64,000 nt of DNA from Ursus arctos (GCF_023065955.2 NW_026622974.1:27001718-27065717), one strand, 5' to 3'. Counted from the stretch's first letter, positions 36,526 through 48,055 are shown. Notes: generated by a model not told the origin, from the letters alone. Program-made: numbers and translations.

Positions 36526-36633
36526 TGGGATATTACTCAGCCATCAAAAAGAATGAAATATTGCCATTTGCAATGACATGATGGAGGTAGAATGTATTAT
36601 GCTAAGCAAAATAAGTCAGTCAGAGAAAGACAC
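36325..36633 (+). mobile_element. Internal carnivore LINE-1 ORF2-end fragment
   Basis: Sense LINE-1: 'tagatatttacccaaaggat', 'tttatagcagcattatcaac', 'gtctatcgactgatgaatgg', an AC run, 'gggatattactcagccatc', 'atgctaagcaaaataagtc'. It stops at 'cagtcagagaaagaca' with no 3' untranslated region, no poly(A) and no TSD that I can find. The fragment lies between two separated parts of family A. Confidence 0.85.
36481..36520. repeat. (CA)20 microsatellite inside LINE-1
   Basis: A 40-base CA run sits between 'gtggtatgtata' and 'tacactgggatattactc'. The homologous LINE-1 position carries TG runs in the copies at 48076 and 63079. Confidence 0.97.
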
Positions 36634-37085
36634 CTGGGTTGAATACTGCAGAGGTTGAATACAAAGAGACCAGAGAATTAACTTTTGAATTTGGCCGCTT
36701 AGCAGCCGTTGGGGAAGAGCCTTCTTGGTGAAGTTGAGTAGGGAAGGCTGACTGGAATGGATGGAAAAGAGAAAAGGGGTGAGGAAGGGAAAATAATCAC
36801 TGAAAGCTCCTTCGAGAAATTTTGCTTCGAAGGTGAGATGGGGGACGGGAGCTGGGTTCAAGTAGTGATTTTTGTTGTTTTTTTATTTGTTTTTTGTTTT
36901 GTTTTGTGGTAGGGCAGCTTTGTTTTCTGATGTGATGATTCTAGTACAGAGGGAGAAATTGATGTACAGGGGACAGAGGATAATTACTAGAGCAAAGTCT
37001 CTTAGAGAAGATGGCATCTGTGGCCTAAGTGGGAAAGGGATGAACCTTGGGAAGGAGCTAGAACTCTTCATCTAAAATAATTAAA

Positions 37086-37829
37086 AGGCAGACGAGATAG
37101 AGTGGGTACAAATAAGTGGCCTCAGTCATCCTATCACAGTCTAGTTCATGAAATTTGTGGGCTTCTTTGTAGTTGCCTTATTTTAAAAAAAGTCGTGTGT
37201 GTGTGTGTGTCTGTACATGTGTGAATTTCTTTCAGTTGTAAAAGCCAACTTTCGGTTCCTTTTTATCATGTCCAACCCGCATGATTTACATTTGTAAGTA
37301 CTTCACTGTCTGCTTCACTACTGGAGCAATGTGTTGGGCTTCAGCCAAAAGTCCTTGCAGTGGAGGACAGGAAAGCATTTCATCATGGAATGGATGATGA
37401 AAAGAATCACTTCCCAAATAGCCATCTCCCTATCTTTGGCCCCAGCCAGGAATTCCCCAAATACTCCTCTTTGCCCAAATGCTTTTCTTTTCCTATTTCT
37501 ACTTATGCAGTGATCAGAAAAAGATGAACTACCAGTAGAAGAGCAGAAGAAAGTAAGATAATTTTAAAATAGAACAGAGATACCACGGCATGCCAACTCA
37601 TGGGTAGAGATCAAATGCATATATTCTCAATTTTGTTCATCTTTTCAAAAGTGATTTTGGAGTTTTGAAAGTAAGATGGGAAAAAATATATATATATCAA
37701 TGACCTAGTGTTTAATGCTATCTACATAATAAAAATACAGCCTTGAAGGTAACACGGTGGGTTGTTTGATCAAATGCAAAATCATATATACAATCACAAA
37801 ATACACAAACTTCTCTGTATCTTTCAGGT
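37086..37829. other. Mostly unique stretch
   Basis: A short GT run at 37195-37211 and a (TA) run at 37688-37696. No gene or repeat family recognised. Confidence 0.4.
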
Positions 37830-37972
37830 CTTAGACTCATGAGGGGAGCTTTTAAATAAAATGTGTAAGCTTCATCTCAGATCATTAAATCAGAATCTCT
37901 GGAAAGGGATCTAAGCATCCATTTTTAAAACTTTCTAGATGATTCCATGTGCAGTCAAATTGAGAACCATTG
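37830..37972 (+). mobile_element. MER5-type hAT-Charlie element
   Basis: 'gactcatgaggggagctttt', 'aatcagaatctctggaaagg' and the end 'aaattgagaaccattg' match the MER5B-like order. The left end is approximate. Confidence 0.7.
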
Positions 37973-38207
37973 GTCTGATCATTGAGAATGTCTTAGAAAA
38001 AGCACAGAACTGTATCATAAACTCCTGTTCTGCTCATTGTGAACTGCCTACTACTGACATGGAGAAGGAAAAAAATCCACTAAAATGCAATTCTACACCT
38101 TCAGAAGCTTTTTACTTCATAGCTTGATCTAAAAACAGTTTGTATAAAGAACTGGAAGTGAAAATGACAGCTTTTTCTTGATTTGTCTCAAGATGGGAAT
38201 ATAGAAT

Positions 38208-38436
38208 AAAAAGTTCAAAGACTGGGGCGCCTGGGTGGCACAGTCGTTAAGCGTCTGCCTTCGGCTCAGGGCGTGATCCCGGCGTTATGGGATCGAGCCC
38301 CACATCAGGCTCCTCCGCTATGAGCCTGCTTCTTCCTCTCCCACTCCCCCTGCTTGTGTTCCCTCTCTCGCTGGCTGTCTCTATCTCTGTCAAATAAATA
38401 AATAAAATCTTTAAAAAAAGAAAAAGTTCAAAGACT
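38208..38436 (+). mobile_element. Young bear-type Can-SINE, sense, with perfect 16-bp TSD
   Basis: The body (38224-38420) is intact: head 'ggggcgcctgggtggcacag', A-box-like 'tggcacagtcg' (38236-38246), B-box-like 'gatcgagcc' (38291-38299), 'ccgctatgagcctgcttc' and 'tggctgtctctatctctgtc', then 'aaataaataaataaaatc' and a short A tail. The perfect duplication 'aaaaagttcaaagact' lies at 38208-38223 and 38421-38436. It differs from the copy at 58463 by only three substitutions before the tail. Confidence 0.98.
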
Positions 38437-39554
38437 TAAGAGATGCAAAGGACTCAACAGCTGTTAATTCGATTGAAGTGGGAATTCAACCAGACTATTG
38501 AAGAACTATTTTTAGGTACTGTGCTGATAGGTGATACCTTCTATCACACCCTCCTGTAGAGAGCTTGCCTAGAGTAGACACAAGTTTTAAAACCATGTTC
38601 AATGGTTTTAAAATAAAAGAAACAGAATGCTGTAAATCTATAAACCGAGCCAATAGCATGGAGCTCTCTCAGTACAATCTCAAGGAAGAGCTTGAGAAAG
38701 CTTAAATGGGAGGTATGGTTTAAAAATGGATTTTAATGGTTCATTTGACTGAAATGTCTTTTCAAGAGAAACAAATTCTAGGAAATGTTGGTAGTTATAT
38801 TGGGTGAAATCATTCTGTTATCAATAGTCTAAAAATAGAAGCAATGGGAACAGAGAAAGAGGCAGAAGGATGAGTAGTTCTATTCTCCAGATGATTGGAA
38901 AGTATTACCACCGAAGACATCCAGAGACTTCTCACCTACTCTTCTGCTTTTCTATTAAAGACATTAAGGCATCAGTAGATGATTGTGAGGAGTTTCTATG
39001 ATGTCTGAGGGAAAAGAATGACAAGTAGATTTACTTCAAGGGTTTGGAAGGATTGAAATGTAATGATACTAAGTATTACAATCTTTGAAAGGAATAAAAT
39101 ACAACACTAAATATAATCCGCAAAACAGTTGGTTTTGTTTTTAAAAACGAAGATGGTCTGAATTACTTTTAAATCAAGAACATTTAGTATGAAGTCAATA
39201 ATTATTTCAAGTAGAGAGGAACCACTATTCCCACATGTAGGTCAGTTCCATCTTCTTATCTCTAAGGTGCCCTTACCTCATGTGAACTTAGATACCACAG
39301 CTCCTTGTCCATTGTTGAGATTCATTTAGTACTTCCACGTGAATATCATAGAATAAGCTGAAAAACTAAAAATAGGTACCTTAGAACTACTTTGTGCATG
39401 CAATCGTAAATTAGTAATGTTAGCCCCTAAAGGAGCTTTGCCCTTGTAGTTAATAATACTGTATTGGGGTGTAAAAATCTGAGAGTAGATCTCATGTTGA
39501 GTGTTCTTACTACACTAAAAAATAGTTTTTAAATAAATGTGCAACTACAGCAGA
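38437..39554. other. Unique stretch with one perfect hairpin
   Basis: No gene or family repeat recognised. A perfect 12-bp inverted repeat lies at 38585-38596 and 38602-38613 (see findings). Confidence 0.45.
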
Positions 39555-39720
39555 GATTCCTATATTCATTTATTCATCCACAAACTTTTAGTGTTTACTC
39601 ATGTGCCAAACATTGTATCAGGCATTCAAATATATAAATAAATATGAGTCCCTTAGTTTTCAAAGGACCCTAAGTGAAGAAGTGGGATGTGGGAAGGGGG
39701 TTATATCAAAGATAGACAAG
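39555..39720 (+). repeat. Short family A fragment
   Basis: 'attcatttattcatccac', 'cttttagtgtttactcatgtg', and 'ccaaacattgtatcaggc' follow the start of family A. The rest is not recognisable. Confidence 0.5.
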
Positions 39721-40927
39721 AAATCAGATGCACTGGAAGAAGTTCTTGGACTTCTAGAATAGAAGCAGATAAAGGAGTGGGCCACCTTTCTGAAAAGGTG
39801 AGTGGGGAATGAGAGATTGAAAAAAAGTGGGAAAAAAAAGGCTTTATTGCATGAATACAGGTTTTTGTATGACTAGGAAGGAGGGATTATTGGGGGGACT
39901 GTGACAGGGGCAGATCTCAAAAGGTGAGTAAGATTCAAGGCTCAGACAAGATGGACATGTATTCATTTATTCTAACAAAAAAATAACAATATACTTTCAC
40001 TTGAATTAAACTTACTTTTTTTATTCGAAAAAGGGGCTTGAAAATGGGATGTTTAACCCATTCGGAAACCTAAGTAGTTTTTAGTTTTAAAAATGGCTGC
40101 TGGTAACAATACGATTTATACATAAGGACTTCTTTTGTCAGACTCATTAAAACAGGGGTTCTATGACTTTGGTAACAGATTTATTTAATAGTTCCTGTGA
40201 TCTGAGAAGCTGGGGAGGCAGGTCCAAGGGAGTTAAGGATGGGATCTCTGGACAGGGAATTTATGAATATGGAAAAAGGACTTCGAGAATCCCTGAACTA
40301 TTTGTATGCAAAACGTGTGTGTGTGCACACGCTAGAGTGTATTTTTTTTTCCTGGGGAAGTAGTCTGTAGTTTTCAACAAACTCTAAAATGATTCATAGC
40401 TCCAAAAAGTTGAGATCTTCTGCTTTAAAATAAGAAATTATTTTATATATCTTCTGATGCAGACTTTTGGTCAATTCAGTATTCTTATTATTCTGTGTTT
40501 ATAAAAAATATTGCTCCATGAAATTTGGCCCTACATTAGTGAATTATATATCTTGAAATAGTTTATATTTGATAAACACTTAAATTTTTTAAAATAGTGT
40601 ATATATTTTAGAATACTTACTGCAAAAAATACATTGTTATAAAGATTATACACAAAATTACGATGTAGGCCTTAATTTATAATCGGCCATTACAGTAGCC
40701 TACTTTATTACAAACTGCAATTAGTCTTAAGGCTAACTGTTGAAAAAGATAATAATTTACAAATTTTAGAAAGTGGACACCAGTCTATAACATTTGTGCA
40801 TTGTTCGTTGTAAATTGTTAAGTGATTCTACATATTAAGTAGTGAAAGTCCTTGTTTATGTTAGTAAAATAAACAGGCCTTGTATAAGTTGAAATTCCTA
40901 ACATATTAATTGTTGCTTGTGGGGTGA
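39721..40927. other. Unique stretch, nothing recognised
   Basis: About 1.2 kb, AT-rich in the right half, without a supported exon or repeat. Confidence 0.45.
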
Positions 40928-41161
40928 AAAGATAGTATTACTTTTTTTTTTTTTTTAATTTTATTTTAGAGAGAGAAAGCATGAGCAGGGAGAGGGCAGA
41001 GGGAGAAGGAGAGAGAGAATCCCAAGCAGAATCCCCACTGAGTACAGAGCCTGACACAGGGCTCAATTCCACCACCCTGAGATCATGACCTGAGCCGAAA
41101 TCAAGAGTTGGTCTTTTAACGGACTGAGCCACCGAGGTGCCCCAAAGACAGTATTACTTTT
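40928..41161 (-). mobile_element. Can-SINE, antisense, with 18-bp TSD
   Basis: The body (40946-41143) has a T run on the left, 'agagagagaatcccaagc', 'gagatcatgacctgagcc', 'aatcaagagttggtcttt' and the head 'gagccaccgaggtgcccc'. The TSD is 'aaagatagtattactttt' against 'aaagacagtattactttt' (17 of 18). The 'aagagt' wording places it in the older subfamily. Confidence 0.96.
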
Positions 41162-41564
41162 AAAACAGACTTCACTGAGCTACAGCATTCGGAAAAAATA
41201 ACAACAGTGTGCTCCCTGCCCCACCCCTCAAGGAAACACCATTGAGAAATACTCAGGTGGAACTTTTCCCTAGTAACTCTGAAGCTACCCAGAAAGTTGT
41301 CTTTACTGAAAATATAACATCTGCACGCATCTGAATTGTGATGGGTTACTTTACAAATATCAAACAAAATTTTAAAATAGAGCTAAATTGCCAAAGGTAT
41401 CTTTTATTTAGTGTCACAGATAATCTAGAATTTAACATATGTGTTGTACTTTATAAAACATGGTACTGACATTTCAATAAACAAAAGTAATAATGTATAG
41501 AAACTATTAATTAGTCTCAGTAATTTTAGATTTAAAATTAAGATTCTGTTTGAAGCTTTCTTTG
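41162..41564. other. Unique stretch between two SINEs
   Basis: About 400 bp with nothing recognised. Confidence 0.4.
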
Positions 41565-41786
41565 ATAGGTGAGAATTATATATTTTTTTCCTTTAAGATT
41601 TTATTTATTTATTTGGGGGAGAGAGCATGAGCAGGGGCAGAGGAAGAGGGAAAAGCAGACTCCCCTGCTGAGCAGACAGCCTAATGCGGGGCTCGATCCC
41701 AGGACCCTGGGATCATGACCTGAGCTGAAGGCAGATGCTTAAGGGACTGAGCCACCCAGGCACCCCTATAGGTGAAAATTATATAT
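41565..41786 (-). mobile_element. Can-SINE, antisense, with 19-bp TSD
   Basis: The body (41584-41767) has 'aagattttatttatttattt', 'ggggctcgatcccaggacc', 'gatcatgacctgagctg' and the head 'gagccacccaggcacccc'. The duplication is 'ataggtgagaattatatat' (41565-41583) against 'ataggtgaaaattatatat' (41768-41786), 18 of 19. It belongs to the middle-aged subfamily. Confidence 0.96.
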
Positions 41787-41929
41787 ATTTTAAATGGAAA
41801 GGTTTTTTTCTACTTCCCTAACAATCAAAATATTTGGCAAAGTCAACATCAAAATTTCTTTAAAAAGCATATGAAAATGCAAAGGACCAAGAATAGCTAA
41901 TATCATCTGGTGGGTTTGCATTACAAAAA

Positions 41930-43670
41930 TATAAGAACTATTATAAAATCATAACATTTAAGATAGTACAGTATTGGTGTGAGGACAGACAGCAATAAAT
42001 CAATGGAACAGAATAGTGTCCAGAAGCAGACCCACACATACAGGTCCCCTATTTTATGACAAATGTAACACTGTGGTGCAACAGGAAAAGGATTTTTTTC
42101 TTCCAGTGAGATCTGCAGGGTCAATTGGATAGTCTTATGGAAAAAACAAATCTTGACACCCCCCCCCCAACACAACATACACAAAAATCAGTTCTACATA
42201 AATTGCAACCCTAAAGGTAAAGGTTTAAAAAAAAAAAAACAACTTCTATAATAAGGTTTGGTAAACTTTTCTTAAAGGGCCAGATAGTAAATATTTTAGG
42301 CCCTGTGGATCATGTAGTCTTTTTTGCAACTATTCAACTCTGCCGTTGTCATATGAAGCCAGTCATATACAACATGTAAGTAAAGAGGCTCTCTGTGTTT
42401 CAATGAAAGTTTATTTGCAAAAACAGATGGTAGTCTGGGATTTCGCTTGCAGGCCACAGTTTTCCAAACCCTGTTCTAGAACATCTCTCTGACCTTGCAG
42501 TAAGCAAAGATTTCTTAAGCTGAACACAAAAGGTGGTAACAAAAAATAAAAATTTGATAAATTAGACTACATTAAAATTTTAAATCTGTTCATCAAATGA
42601 CACTGTTAAGATTTTGAAAACAGCACCACAGAGTAGAAGAAAATGTTCAAAATATATTCAACAAAGGATTTATATCCAAAATATATAATCACACACATAC
42701 ACACACACACATACATCCTACAAACAGATTTTTTAAAAAGAGCCAAACCAATAGAACAAAGGGCAAGAAATTCTTGAATAAAAGTTTTACAAAAAAACTC
42801 CGCAAAAGATAAAATCCAAATGACCAATAAACATATAAACAGTTCTCAGCCTCATAAGTTATCAGGAAAATTTAAAAAATAAGGCTTCAGTGACATCCTA
42901 ATACGTACACACAAATGAAAAAGATGGGCAAGTCTGAGTGCTGTTGAGGATGAAGAACAAATGGAACTTTTGTATCCTGGTAGCAAGAGTGTAAATGGGT
43001 ATAACACCTTTGGAAAATTGAATTGTCTACTTGAGGTAATCATAAGTATATCCTGTGATCCAACAATTACATTCTTTGGCATAAAATCAACATGAATGTG
43101 TCCATATGTTCACTAAAAGACATATAAAAGAGTGTCCCTAATGGCACTATCCATAATTGTCACAAACTGGAAACTACCCAATCCACATCAACAGAAAAAC
43201 AAATACACATGATACAGTCACACTGTGAATAGCATTAAGAAAGATCTACAATTACACAGGAGGGAATACATTGTATATTCACACAATATATTTTCATGCT
43301 ATATAACAACAATAATAACCTATAACTATATGCAACAACAAGGATGAATCTCTCCCCAACTCCACCCTCCAAAAAATATTAAATGAAAGAAGCCAGACAC
43401 AAATAGGATACACATATGATTTCATTTGTATGTAGTTCAAAAACAAGCAAAAGTTACCTGTTTGAATTGAAGATCACGGTTACCAGGGTTCGGAGGACGT
43501 AATAACTGAAAGGGAAGGTTCCTGGAGGACCAGGATTGATTGTTGAACTAGGTACAGGTTTCATAGATTTGTGCAGCTTGTGAAAGTTATAACCTTACAT
43601 GTAAGGACACTGTTCTATATACATTTTACTCCACTGTAGTTTACTGCACAGGGGTTTAAATCGTTTGAAG
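41930..43670 (+). mobile_element. LINE-1 (L1M-type) ORF2 end and 3' region, sense
   Basis: 'caatggaacagaatagtgtcc' (in part), 'cagacccacacatacaggtc' and 'acaaaaatcagttctacat' match the ORF2 end. After the hAT element it resumes with 'tcatcaaatgacactgttaag' (in part), 'aaatgaccaataaacatat', 'ggaaactacccaatccac', 'tggttaccagggttcgg'-like text and 'gtgaaagttataacc'. Many stops make it inactive. It also contains an AC-rich patch at 42690-42713. Confidence 0.85.
42244..42481 (+). mobile_element. hAT-type nonautonomous DNA element (family C) in LINE-1
   Basis: A 222-bp element (42252-42473) with terminal inverted repeats: left 'taaggtttggtaaac', and right 'gttttccaaaccctg' whose complement is 'cagggtttggaaaac'. 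Inside are 'aaagggccagatagtaaat' and 'attttaggccctgtgg'. The flanking octamers 'ttctataa' and 'ttctagaa' (7 of 8) give the 8-bp TSD expected of hAT. It interrupts the sense LINE-1. A longer antisense copy lies at 54815. Confidence 0.85.
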
Positions 43671-43979
43671 AGAATTAAATTAGCATCAGGATAAATAAAC
43701 ATGATGCTTTTTGGCTCCCTGTTCCCTTCTCTGCTTCATGTTTATTTTGTTCTCCTTTAACTTCTACTTAATGTAGATTTGATGTTGCAAAACTAACCCA
43801 TATTCTATAAGTCCATACTGGTAAAAATAAGTGATTGAATAAATTAATAAATGGGAGAGAGAAGACAAATCTCCCATCTGGAATTCAAGTAATTTATGTA
43901 GGTACTTCACCGTCAAGGAGGTGGACTATGACCCTGCCCCTTAAGGGTAAGGCTAGGCATAGTGGCTTCCTTCCAAAGA
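43671..43979. other. Short stretch between LINE-1 pieces
   Basis: About 300 bp with nothing I can assign. Confidence 0.35.
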
Positions 43980-44590
43980 GCACCGTATGGAAGAAAGGAA
44001 AAGAGTAACTTTACAGTATAGAAATCTGACAAACACTACCTTAGCCAGGTATTCAAGGTCCCCATCATCACTGATAGGTTATATTGATTGTGTGTACCCT
44101 CAATATGATGTAATAAGAATGATACTTTACCTCTATGGTTTTCCTCCAAAAACCTATAACCTCGCGCTAATCATAAATATATATATATATATCAGCAAGC
44201 TCAAATTGGGGGACATTCCACAAAATACCTGACAGTACTCCTCAAAACTGTCAAGGCCATCAAAAACAAGGCAAGTCTGAGAACAGTCAGAGCCCAGAAG
44301 AGCCTAAGGAGATACAACATCTAAATGTAATGTTGTGTCCTGGATGGGAAAATGGAAAAGAAGAAAGGATTTTTGGTAAAAATTAAGGAAATCTGCATGT
44401 AACATGGACTTTAATAATAATATGCCCATATTGGTTCATTAATTATGACAAATTTACTCTAGTAATATAAGATGTTAACAGCAGGGGAAACTTGTACAGG
44501 TGTACTAGAATTCTGTGTTTTATCTTTGCAACTTTTCTGTAAATCTAAAATTATTTCAAGGTAGAAGTTTTATTTAAAAAATATAATCCA
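43980..44590 (+). mobile_element. Old LINE-1 (L1M/HAL1-type) 3' end, sense
   Basis: 'agtaactttacagtatag', 'ctgacaaacactacctta', 'tacctctatggttttcctcc', 'gggacattccacaaaatacc', 'tgtaatgttgtgtcctgg', and the end 'gcaacttttctgtaaatc', 'taaaattatttcaaggtag'. This is the well-known 3' end shared by old L1M and HAL1 elements. A (TA)n patch lies at 44177-44193. Confidence 0.85.
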
Positions 44591-44984
44591 CATAACAAAC
44601 ACTAGGTTAAACTTAAACTATGGAATCAAGTTATTAACAATAAGAAAATACAAGAGTAGGAAACAATGACTGGTTTCATAATCCAATAGCCAGTAATCAT
44701 TACTCAGTAATGCAGTAATTATTCTGTGCCTTCTTGACACATTTGAATGTATTTCCAGTGATTAAACTTTATGAACGTGAATTACTTTTGTTTACTTCAA
44801 CACATTAAGGTGGGAGCTTTATGCACTATAACTTACTTGGATATTTTAAGTTAAACTCTTCATATTAAACCTCAAACAGAGTAGCTGAGTGATGAAATAG
44901 AGAATGTTTTTGTTAGTAATTACAGACTATTAAAAATGAATTTTCACTCCATTACACTCTTTCAACAAATATAATAGAAGCATC

Positions 44985-45125
44985 ATAGAAAGTTGGAACT
45001 GAAAGGGACATTTAAGAGATTAGTTCAGCTCCTTAACTTTATATGAAATAACTGAGTGCCAGAGAGTCTGGGACTTGCCCAAGGTCATAATAAATTGGTG
45101 GGAGAGCTGGAATTCACATATTCAG
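44985..45125 (-). repeat. MIR fragment, antisense
   Basis: 'gaaataactgagtgccagag', 'gggacttgcccaaggtcat' and 'ggagagctggaattcac' are antisense MIR landmarks. It runs straight into a family A copy on the right. Confidence 0.7.
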
Positions 45126-47060
45126 TTGAACAAGCATTTACTGATTATTGATTGTGTAGCACTGTGATAGGTGCTAGAAATACAAAAATGAGTAAGACTT
45201 TATCTTTCTGGAGGAGGAGGTGGGGGTGGGGAGAGGCGAGGAAATGAGTGGTTGAATACAGTACAGTGTGGAAGCGAGCCACTAGACACAGTACAGGGTG
45301 CCATGAAAATGAAGAAGCACGTCACCTGACCCAGCTAGGTGTCACCTGAGCCTTTCAAAGATAGGCGGGGTTTCTACAGATGAGGAAGCTGAGACCTGAT
45401 ATTCCAAGCAAAGCTGATCACCTGAGCCAAAGGCAGAAAAGGTGAAAAAGTGTGTTGTGTAGGCAACTATGCTGTCTGCTGTCACTGCAGAATAGTGCAG
45501 GCAAGGAGCAGCTAGACCACAGAGAAGGTTTTGTGCCATTTAATGAGCTAAGTCCTTATCTTGTAAGAAAGGGAAAGTTACTGAGAGATTCTGAGTGTTA
45601 GGTCACTCAGATGGTTTTGTGGAGGACAGATCTGAGGACAAGACGAATTACTGGGAAGTCTGTCAGGGAGGTTACTGCACTACATGAGAGACAACAGAGG
45701 GTCGGCTGGTTTAGGAAGGTGGTGGTTAATATGAAAAGGATATGTATTCAAGATAGACTTAAAAAATGATGGGTGATTAATTGGGTGGGTTGAGGGGAGT
45801 GGAGTGGGTGGATGAAGGTGCAGACCAACTCTAGTCTACACCACAGCTCATTGGAATTTCAGATCTCAAGGAGTACATATAAGCCCTGGGCTGTATTTAT
45901 CCATTTGTCCTCCACCCCAGGAAACAGCTCTGAATGGCCACAAGTGAAACAGTTTTTGGTAAACATTCAAAAGAAAGCAAACAACAATAAAATTCATCCT
46001 AGGACAAAAGGCACCTTCTTGCCCTATATTCACATAATCAAGAGACACCCCTGAGGTGATTCCTTGCAGAGTGAAGAGGATTTGCTTCCAAGGTTTTTGT
46101 CTTCCCTCCTAGGCCACAGAGGGCTCACCCTAAATTTTAAGTATACCCCCAAAAGGGCACACCTGAAATTCCTGCCCTCATGCATCCCATGTTAGGCTTT
46201 GGTGACTGGATGATTGAGCTGACTATAAAGAGAGAGATTATGGGAAGAGAATCAGGACAAAAGATAATGAGTTCAGCTCTGAACAAGCAAAATACAAATT
46301 TTCTGTGGAATATTCAGTTACAGAAATTAAAAAGTAGGATAATCTACTCAGAAACCTGGGGAACAATCTGAGAGTCAAGGGTTATAGTATGAAAAAAAAT
46401 CATGAAAGTGGATGCCATTTCTCAAGGATAAGAACAGTAGGAAGGATAGGCAAGCCAAAGATGCAAGGTCACCAACGTCTGGAATGGAAGTGAAGTCTTC
46501 AATAAAAGTTTCAACAAAATAGTCAAAATTCTACCAGGGAACCTAAGGACTGTCGTATCCCAACAGCATAAAAGTTTGATAGTTTTCAGGAGTGATCAGT
46601 GGTATTGAATATAGAAGAGCCACTAAAAACCATACCTAAAAAATCCATTAAATTTGGTGACTTCAGTGAGAGTCTTTTCAATGGAGTGATTGTTCTTAAT
46701 TGCAGTTAGGTGGGTTAATGTGTATGTGGGTGACGAAAAAGTGGAGACTACTTTTCCAGACTGTTCTTTGGAGGTTTGGATAAAAGTGAAAGGAGGAAGG
46801 CAAGAAAACATCTAGAGACAGAGCCAGTGGAGACTCTTTTGTTGCTTTATTTGGGATGAGATATTTAGCCTATTTGTAGGCTATAAGGAAGATGCCCACT
46901 AGCAAGGCAGGTGTTGTTGAGAGAGGGTGTAATGAGGCAGGGTCCTGGAGAAAGCAGGGGAGACTGGGGTAAAAGACATACAGTGGGAGGAGCTGCCATG
47001 CAACAGTTGAAGGAGGATTTCCTTCTCCAGAAGGAAGGAAGCCAGCATAAATTAACATAT
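45126..47060 (+). repeat. Long family A copy with an unassigned insert
   Basis: Part 1 (45126-45830): 'gaacaagcatttactgatta', 'gtgataggtgctagaaatac', 'gatgaggaagctgagacc', 'gtcactcagatggttttg', 'gggaggttactgcactac'. Part 2 (46195-47060): 'gactggatgattgagctg', 'gatgcaaggtcaccaacg', 'tttcaatggagtgattg' and 'tgtttgtaggctataagg'-like text. Between them, 45831-46194 fits no part of the family. Frames of up to 81 codons within it are spurious. A (GT)n patch lies at 47077-47094. Confidence 0.6.
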
Positions 47061-47064
47061 AGTC

Positions 47065-47439
47065 AAGTTTGTAGGAGTGTGTGTGTGTGTGTGTCCGTCC
47101 GTCTGTCTATCCCAGAGAGGGTAGCAGGGCAGTATGGAGATGAAGATCATGCTTGAAGACTTTGTTACTTATTTATTCGTATTTATTTTTTCTAGTAGGA
47201 GGTAGAGTCATCTGCTGAGAATGAAGAAGTTTAGTCCTCGGAGAGCAGTGAGGGTTTGGATGAATTTTAAGGAGTGTAGGCAAGGGAATTACTAAGGATA
47301 AAAATAAAAAGATTAAGCTGAGGCTAAGAGTGGGAGACTCTTAATGTTTGACAGCAACAATCTGCAAGCTTGTATGATTTTTTCAGTTATGTTCAACTAA
47401 CAGAATTTTTTAAAAGGCCTTTATTAACTATCCCTTAAT
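47065..47439. other. Stretch with a GT/GTCC patch, otherwise unrecognised
   Basis: After the GT run at 47077-47094, with 'gtccgtccgtctgtct' following, I see only unique sequence. Confidence 0.4.
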
Positions 47440-47600
47440 ATATTCTTGGCATTGTGCGTTGGTAGCATTACCTCAGCCCCAGTAGGTGAGTATGTTTATT
47501 ACCCCAATTTACAAGTTAAGTAACATCCCCAAGGTTGCACAGCTAGTAAAAAGGCAGAGAACAAGTCTGTCCAACTCCAAACCACATGTTGTTGGCCAAG
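47440..47600 (-). repeat. MIR, antisense
   Basis: 'attaccccaatttacaagtt', 'aaggttgcacagctagtaa', 'aaggcagagaacaagtctg' and 'ccaactccaaaccacatg' are clear antisense MIR landmarks. Confidence 0.8.
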
Positions 47601-48055
47601 ATGCTGTACTTCCTCCCAGGGAGTTAGAGCTTTAAGAATTGATAAAACATTTTGCCTAGCTTTAGGGAACTCCTAATCCACAAAAGAAGATGTGACAATA
47701 AATAATCACAAGCAAATATGAAGGTTTGACATGCTCAGACAGCAGCGAAGAGGAGCCCCTTGCTCTGAGCTTTAAGGAAGCCTTCTTAGGAAGCTGACAC
47801 CTGAGCACGGAACTGATCTGTGTCAGTATTCACCAGGTGGACAGAGTCAGGGCCATTCCAGACACAGGGACTGTGTGTGCAAAAGCAAGAAGGCACGAGA
47901 AGCCATCACATTTTTGCTCAATGCACCTGGAACATAGAGTGACTCTTGAGTGAGGGGTGGGAGAGGTTGGCGAGATATGGGCAAATACTAAGGTCATCAT
48001 ACCTACGCAGAGTTTACTTTGGTAATCAGCTGGCTGACATGGAAGGTTTTAAAGA

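Larger units (their letters stand above)
35865..37085 (+). repeat. Second family A copy, with LINE-1 fragment and gap
   Basis: Part 1 (35865-36324): 'tgttcattcaacaatgttta', 'ctgttctaggcatcaggc', 'gcagtgtggctgcagcac', 'ggactttggattttgttc'. Part 2 (36634-37085): 'ttgaatactgcagaggttg', 'aacttttgaatttggcc', 'gtacagagggagaaattgatg' (in part) and 'ggataattactagagc'. Compared with the copy at 45115-47060, the middle of the family is missing exactly where a LINE-1 fragment sits. Confidence 0.6.
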
